The notes below the pieces were generated by a model. That model was not told the DNA's origin. It saw only the letters and a program-made list of their open reading frames with translations, and did not search any database. The position numbers were made by a program, and so were the translations under genes. A stretch of DNA of 16,063 nucleotides from Patescibacteria group bacterium (GTDB taxonomy: Bacteria > Patescibacteriota > Minisyncoccia > Minisyncoccales > CG1-02-41-26), in the NCBI GenBank assembly GCA_020724125.1, contig DYHM01000006.1:1-16063 (forward strand), in the 5' to 3' direction. Shown here piece by piece: positions 12,481-16,063 of the stretch. How positions within the stretch are numbered: the stretch's first letter is position 1; the number at the start of each line of letters is the position of its first letter.

Positions 12481-14923
12481 TTTTAATTTGCTTAAAGACA
12501 ATTAAAATTATTATTAAGACAATTAAAATTATCCCTAAAATCAGAAGTTTTGTTTTTAAACTAAGTTTGCGCCATTGATTAGCTATTTTCTCTGCCAGAC
12601 AAACTTTCTCTATTTGAGGAGGAATTTCTAAAGAAGCTAATTTTGCTCTTTCACTTTTTTCTCCATTTTTTATTACTCGGCCATAGACTATGTGCTCTCC
12701 TGGTTTAAGAAGAGTTGCCCTTATTCTTATTTCCCACTTACCTTCATTATCACTAGTTGTCTTTAAAAGAATAAAATCAGAATAAATCTCCAAAAGCACT
12801 GTTGTTTGAGATAGGGTTTCGCCTTCAAAAACAATATCTTCTTGGTCGATATAGACCTTCGTCCCTAACTCTATTGGTTTTTCATTTACGATTACAGAAA
12901 CAAGAGGAGAAAGAGTGGCAGGTCCGGTTGGGATTTTAATAATTTCTTCTAAGGTTGGAAAGGCAGGGCAATTCGGGCACTCAAGACAAGAAGGACAAAG
13001 CCCTTTTTCTGGGCAAGACGGCCAAGAAGGACAAACCATTCTTTCTGGACATGGAGGACAAACGCCTCCTTCTGAACAGGATGGACAAGATGGACAAGAT
13101 GGACAAGAAACTGAAGGACAACAACTTGAACAACTGTTATATCCCCCACCTCCACCACCGCAATAACATCCCGGACAAGTGGGGCAAGAAGGACATCCCG
13201 GATCTTGTAAATAGAAAATTGCGTAAGTTTCTTCGGTGGCGTTGGCTGGACTCGTATGAATATCAGAGGCCTTAAGTTTTATTGGCACTGCTTTATTGGC
13301 TGTAAAATCTCCTGGCTCAATTTCAATAAAATAATCTGAAGAATCGCCGGAATAGGTAAAACCAGGGCTGTTTTTGGTGTAGGTTGTGGTATCTACCTTA
13401 ACTTCAACCATGTCAATGTCTACTCCCCGACCAGCGTCTTTAACGTGAAAGGTGATATTAGTTGTTCCTGGAGTAAAATAAGCTCCCTTAGCTGGATTAT
13501 GGTCGGTAAAATAAGGACGTTTAGTATCAATGGTAGTAAAAGTATAATTGTCAGGAGTCATTATATTGGGAGTAGGAAGAGGATCGACGTTATCATTGTC
13601 ACTGGAGTCATAAATAGAAACATTAACAATTTCGTTTTCTTGAAAATCACCAGCCGGATTAACAGTAATTTGATAACCATAAGTAAAGCCATTTAAAGTC
13701 AGAGGCGTAGCGCTTAAAAAAGCGCTGGCGCAACCTGATTGACAGAATTTTTCTCCTTTAACCGTAATTCTGACCGTTGAAAGATTAACCCCGGTTCCGG
13801 TAATTCCACCCTCAATATCAACAATGTTAAAACTAACATTAGTATCAATTGCCACGCCAGTAGCATTTTTTACTGGTGAATAATTTTGAGCGTAAGGGGC
13901 CCAAATATCTGGTTCAGTTGTAAAAGAATATTCAACATCATCCATTTTATTGGGTCCGGCTGGGTTTTGAGAAGGACTGGCTTTATCTTCGCCATCTTCT
14001 ATTTCTACTTCATATTCAGTATAGTAATCCCAGTTACGAACCCCAGGAGGATTAACTGTAACTAAACAATCATTTGTTCCCCAAGGGCCAGAGCAAGAAA
14101 AAGAAGCGTAAGAAGTATAATCTTGCCAACCTTCTCCTTGTTTTTTAACTTTTATTTTTAAGGCGCTTGTATCAACCCTGGTTTCACCATCCTTAAAATG
14201 AAAAGTAAGATTTTGTGTCACTGGAACATTAGTTGCTCCATCATCTGGATTAAAAGTATCAACATAGGGTTCGGCTGTGTCTGGCCAGAGATGCCAATAA
14301 CTATCTTCAACGCTTTGCAAAATATCTTGAGCTGATTCATTGTTGATATTTGAATCAGTGGTAATACCAGCGCCTAAAAACTCAATGTCAACAAAAGCAG
14401 GATTACTTATATTTCCCTGATTAACGGTTTTTTGCCGAATAACTTTAAAGGTAATAGTGCCAAAAACGCCTTCACTAACTCCGCTGTTATAAACACCCGA
14501 AGCTGAATAACCGGTTAGTCTAATAATGCCATTGGTTGTATCAATGGTATTTCCTGTTAAAGGATAGGTTTCATAAAGTGTTCCTGGTTGGATTTGAACT
14601 CCAGGATTAGGCAAAGTATCCTGGACCTCTAAATAATTTTTATCGTAGTAAATAATGACATTAGCAGAAATGGTATTGGTATTGTTTGTATTTATTCTAA
14701 TTTGGGCAGTAAAGGTTTGGCCGACAAAATAATAATTATAATTAGCTGGATTGCCAGTTCCGGCATCGCCAGTATCATCACCGCCAGTTGAAGGACTAAC
14801 TCGAAGCTGAAAATAAGGAGCAGTGGGCTCAGCCGCTTGCGCTTCGCCCAACGGAATTAAATTCAAAACTAAAAATACAAGGGTGAAAATTCCAATTAAA
14901 AATTTTAAATTTTGGCTTTTCAT
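12452..14923 (-). CDS. Membrane-anchored surface protein: cohesin-like domain, Ig-like domains, Cys-rich linker, C-terminal TM
   Basis: The 823-residue protein begins with a clear signal peptide, probably cut after AQA (residue 30). Residues 37-206 match a cohesin-like beta-sandwich (YYFVGQTFTAQIRINTN, VIIYYDKNYLEV, GVFGTITFKV). Three bacterial Ig-like (Big_5/SbsA-like) domains follow at about 219-338, 342-466 and 469-575 (FNPDDGATNVPVTQNLTFHF, YSPVKNATGVAIDTNVSF, HNPAKGAYFTPGTTNITFHV). Residues 577-652 are a linker with 20 cysteines in CPSC/CPTC repeats. A fourth Ig-like domain covers about 670-775. A transmembrane helix (793-810) and a Lys-rich tail end the protein. Cohesins bind dockerins, and the next gene upstream encodes one, 63 bp away on the same strand. 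The protein is therefore likely an anchoring scaffold on the cell surface. No catalytic domain is visible. There is no Shine-Dalgarno sequence. Confidence 0.82.
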   Translation of the reverse strand: MKSQNLKFLIGIFTLVFLVLNLIPLGEAQAAEPTAPYFQLRVSPSTGGDDTGDAGTGNPANYNYYFVGQTFTAQIRINTNNTNTISANVIIYYDKNYLEVQDTLPNPGVQIQPGTLYETYPLTGNTIDTTNGIIRLTGYSASGVYNSGVSEGVFGTITFKVIRQKTVNQGNISNPAFVDIEFLGAGITTDSNINNESAQDILQSVEDSYWHLWPDTAEPYVDTFNPDDGATNVPVTQNLTFHFKDGETRVDTSALKIKVKKQGEGWQDYTSYASFSCSGPWGTNDCLVTVNPPGVRNWDYYTEYEVEIEDGEDKASPSQNPAGPNKMDDVEYSFTTEPDIWAPYAQNYSPVKNATGVAIDTNVSFNIVDIEGGITGTGVNLSTVRITVKGEKFCQSGCASAFLSATPLTLNGFTYGYQITVNPAGDFQENEIVNVSIYDSSDNDNVDPLPTPNIMTPDNYTFTTIDTKRPYFTDHNPAKGAYFTPGTTNITFHVKDAGRGVDIDMVEVKVDTTTYTKNSPGFTYSGDSSDYFIEIEPGDFTANKAVPIKLKASDIHTSPANATEETYAIFYLQDPGCPSCPTCPGCYCGGGGGGYNSCSSCCPSVSCPSCPSCPSCSEGGVCPPCPERMVCPSWPSCPEKGLCPSCLECPNCPAFPTLEEIIKIPTGPATLSPLVSVIVNEKPIELGTKVYIDQEDIVFEGETLSQTTVLLEIYSDFILLKTTSDNEGKWEIRIRATLLKPGEHIVYGRVIKNGEKSERAKLASLEIPPQIEKVCLAEKIANQWRKLSLKTKLLILGIILIVLIIILIVFKQIKKNKILNPKS

Positions 14924-14924
14924 T

Positions 14925-14982
14925 TTGTTAATTTGTTAATTTGTCAAATAGTCAAATAGTTAAATAGTTAATTTGTCAATTG
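14925..14982. repeat. 8 bp tandem repeats in the cohesin-gene leader
   Basis: Read on the minus strand, the leader of the cohesin gene is built of 8 bp units of the type AACTATTT, GACTATTT, GACAAATT and AACAAATT, about seven in a row, ending directly at the ATG. It leaves no Shine-Dalgarno sequence and contains TTGAC-like words that could act as -35 elements. Copy number change here could alter expression. Confidence 0.6.
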
Positions 14983-14986
14983 TTAA

Positions 14987-15742
14987 TTAAGGTTCTCCCC
15001 AAACATCTAAATTTTTAATTGTTATCGCTAAATCTATGGAATTGACAATATTGTCTTGATTTAAGTCTTCTCTTTCAACCCCTAAACCTTGGTCTAATTT
15101 TAGAACTTCTATGGCAATATCAATAGAGTTAACTAAATTATCGCCGTTTGTTCCATTAACATCGCCAGCTAAAAGATAATCTGTCTCTCCATTAGAAAAG
15201 TCAACGGAATTAGAACCAGCGGTCAAAACAATATTTGCCTCTTTGTCTCTTAAATGGGAATATCCTTTGGCTGTCAAATCATAAGCTCCTGGAGAAATTC
15301 CCGTTAGGGCTAAGTTGGAATATTTTCCATTGTTATCTGTATCTACGATTTGAGAGAATAGGGGAATGACCTGACCTGGATTTCTTACCTCCACCGTTAA
15401 ATGAGCATCAAAATTACCAGTTGCTGGAACCCTCATTTCTGGAAGCGCTTTGAGATTTAAAAAGATAGTTTCTTCGGGATAGAAAAAACCATGTTCAATT
15501 CCATAACCAGGGCTAATTGATTCTCCTCTTAATAAATCACCGATAAAAGATTCTAATTTAAAACTAGTAGAAGTAGATTCTATTTCTCTCGAAGGACCTA
15601 AATCGTAATGGGGAATTTGAAAATTAGCGCTTGTCGCCGCCAAAACCTTCTGAGAAATTAAGGTTATTATTAAAAGGAAAAAAACTAAAAACTGATAATT
15701 TTTTTCCTTCTTAGTAAATAAATTAGAAATAACCTTAACCAT
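14987..15742 (-). CDS. Secreted dockerin type I domain protein
   Basis: I chose ATG at 15742, giving 251 residues. A TTG at 15781 would add 13 residues ahead of the export signal and lies in a TTAGTAAAT repeat. Residues 15-36 (NYQFLVFFLLIITLISQKVLA) are a signal peptide, cut near LAA. Residues 37-100 are unassigned (PHYDLGPSREIESTSTSFKLESFIGDL...). Residues 100-185 look like a beta-sandwich (TGISPGAYDLTAKG). Residues 190-251 are a dockerin: loop two, DLNQDNIVNSIDLAI, keeps every calcium ligand position. Loop one, DVNGTNGDNLVNSIDIAI, has a three-residue insertion. Dockerins bind cohesins through these calcium loops, and the next gene (63 bp on, same strand) carries a cohesin-like domain. The two are probably one operon and a binding pair. 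No catalytic domain was recognised. Confidence 0.83.
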   Translation of the reverse strand: MVKVISNLFTKKEKNYQFLVFFLLIITLISQKVLAATSANFQIPHYDLGPSREIESTSTSFKLESFIGDLLRGESISPGYGIEHGFFYPEETIFLNLKALPEMRVPATGNFDAHLTVEVRNPGQVIPLFSQIVDTDNNGKYSNLALTGISPGAYDLTAKGYSHLRDKEANIVLTAGSNSVDFSNGETDYLLAGDVNGTNGDNLVNSIDIAIEVLKLDQGLGVEREDLNQDNIVNSIDLAITIKNLDVWGEP

Positions 15743-16016
15743 ATTTACTAAATTTACTAATAATTTAGCGAATTTTCCCAAAAATAAGAATAGATAATTA
15801 TCCCCAATCCCAAAGAACTAGTTATGTAATAAATCACGAATTTGAAGCTCTATCTTAATAACGCGCAGTTCCTTGTTTGCCAGATTGATATCAACAATTT
15901 TTAACAATTAATACTATAACCAAAACTCTATTGCGAAGTGATAAATTTGCGATTAATTCAGTTAGGTTGCATAAAGCGGGACAATTGGAAACAACTAACC
16001 TTGATAGTAATAATTG
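15743..16016. other. Intergenic region, no supported gene
   Basis: This stretch of AT-rich, stop-dense sequence lies between the dockerin gene and the promoter at the right edge. It presumably holds the promoter of the dockerin-cohesin operon on the minus strand, but no convincing -35/-10 pair stands out. A 29-codon minus-strand frame (15818-15907, TTG start) is too short to support. No RNA gene was recognised. Confidence 0.4.
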
Positions 16017-16056
16017 TTGACTAACGATACGTTAAGGTGTAAAATGCTTAACGTAT
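16017..16056 (+). promoter_or_regulatory. Sigma70-type promoter with embedded palindromic operator
   Basis: TTGACT (16017-16022) and TAAAAT (16040-16045) are separated by exactly 17 bp, a near-ideal housekeeping promoter facing right. Perfect 10 bp inverted arms, ATACGTTAAG (16027-16036) and CTTAACGTAT (16047-16056), flank the -10 box with centres 20 bp apart, about two helical turns. This suits a dimeric repressor covering the promoter. The controlled gene would begin beyond the window. The regulator is not identified. Confidence 0.75.
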
Positions 16057-16063
16057 GCAAATA

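Noticed and set aside
12955..13275. Open + strand frame opposite the Cys-rich linker
   Set aside because: It is produced by the repetitive Cys-Pro codons on the minus strand; its protein is low-complexity and unlike any family, while the minus frame fits a long domain-structured protein.
15818..15907. 29-codon minus-strand frame (TTG start) with a helix-like, charged product
   Set aside because: Too short, with no ATG, no ribosome binding site and no recognised family.

Overview
The window is AT-rich and reads like a small-genome candidate-phylum bacterium, most likely Patescibacteria/CPR (Parcubacteria-like). This is inferred from several things: a very large S74-type tail-fibre-like adhesin, cohesin- and dockerin-domain surface proteins without cellulases, start sites without clear Shine-Dalgarno sequences, and intergenic arrays of 'ggattttggatttag'-type repeats. 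All three stop codon types end or interrupt frames, so the standard bacterial code 11 fits. No RNA gene, CRISPR array or insertion sequence was found.

Layout. 1-346 (-) is the N-terminal part of a JAB/MPN-like protein running off the left edge. 375-1291 (-) is a decayed nucleotidyltransferase/HepT neighbourhood: a HepT C-terminal scrap, an MntA-like gene that has lost its catalytic motif, and a HepT with no ATG and an altered RNase motif. 1493-2458 (-) is an RmuC-family protein. It is divergent from metG (2723-4201, +), the only + strand gene, across a repeat-filled 264 bp gap. 4450-10569 (-) encodes a 2039-residue secreted or anchored mosaic adhesin: many NVGIGTT-type fibre modules, two LamG-like domains, a seven-repeat propeller-like array and a C-terminal S74 chaperone domain. 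It carries long, near-identical internal duplications. 10603-11457 (-) is a second decayed defence/toxin locus, an AbiEii-like nucleotidyltransferase and a small partner carrying four in-frame stops between them. 11605-12294 (-) is a membrane-anchored protein with a carboxypeptidase-regulatory-like fold. 12452-14923 (-) is a cohesin-domain, multi-Ig, Cys-rich, membrane-anchored protein, and 14987-15742 (-) just upstream is a secreted dockerin protein. The last 320 bp have no convincing gene but end in a strong + strand promoter with a perfect palindromic operator, pointing to a regulated gene beyond the right edge.

How it fits together. Roughly 10 kb of the 16 kb encodes cell-surface proteins. 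The adjacent dockerin and membrane-anchored cohesin genes suggest a calcium-dependent two-part surface complex, possibly displaying the dockerin protein on the cell. The S74 adhesin may be a surface fibre for attachment to a host or neighbour. The two toxin/antitoxin-type loci look like fossils of defence or addiction modules. metG and rmuC are housekeeping genes unrelated to the surface cluster.
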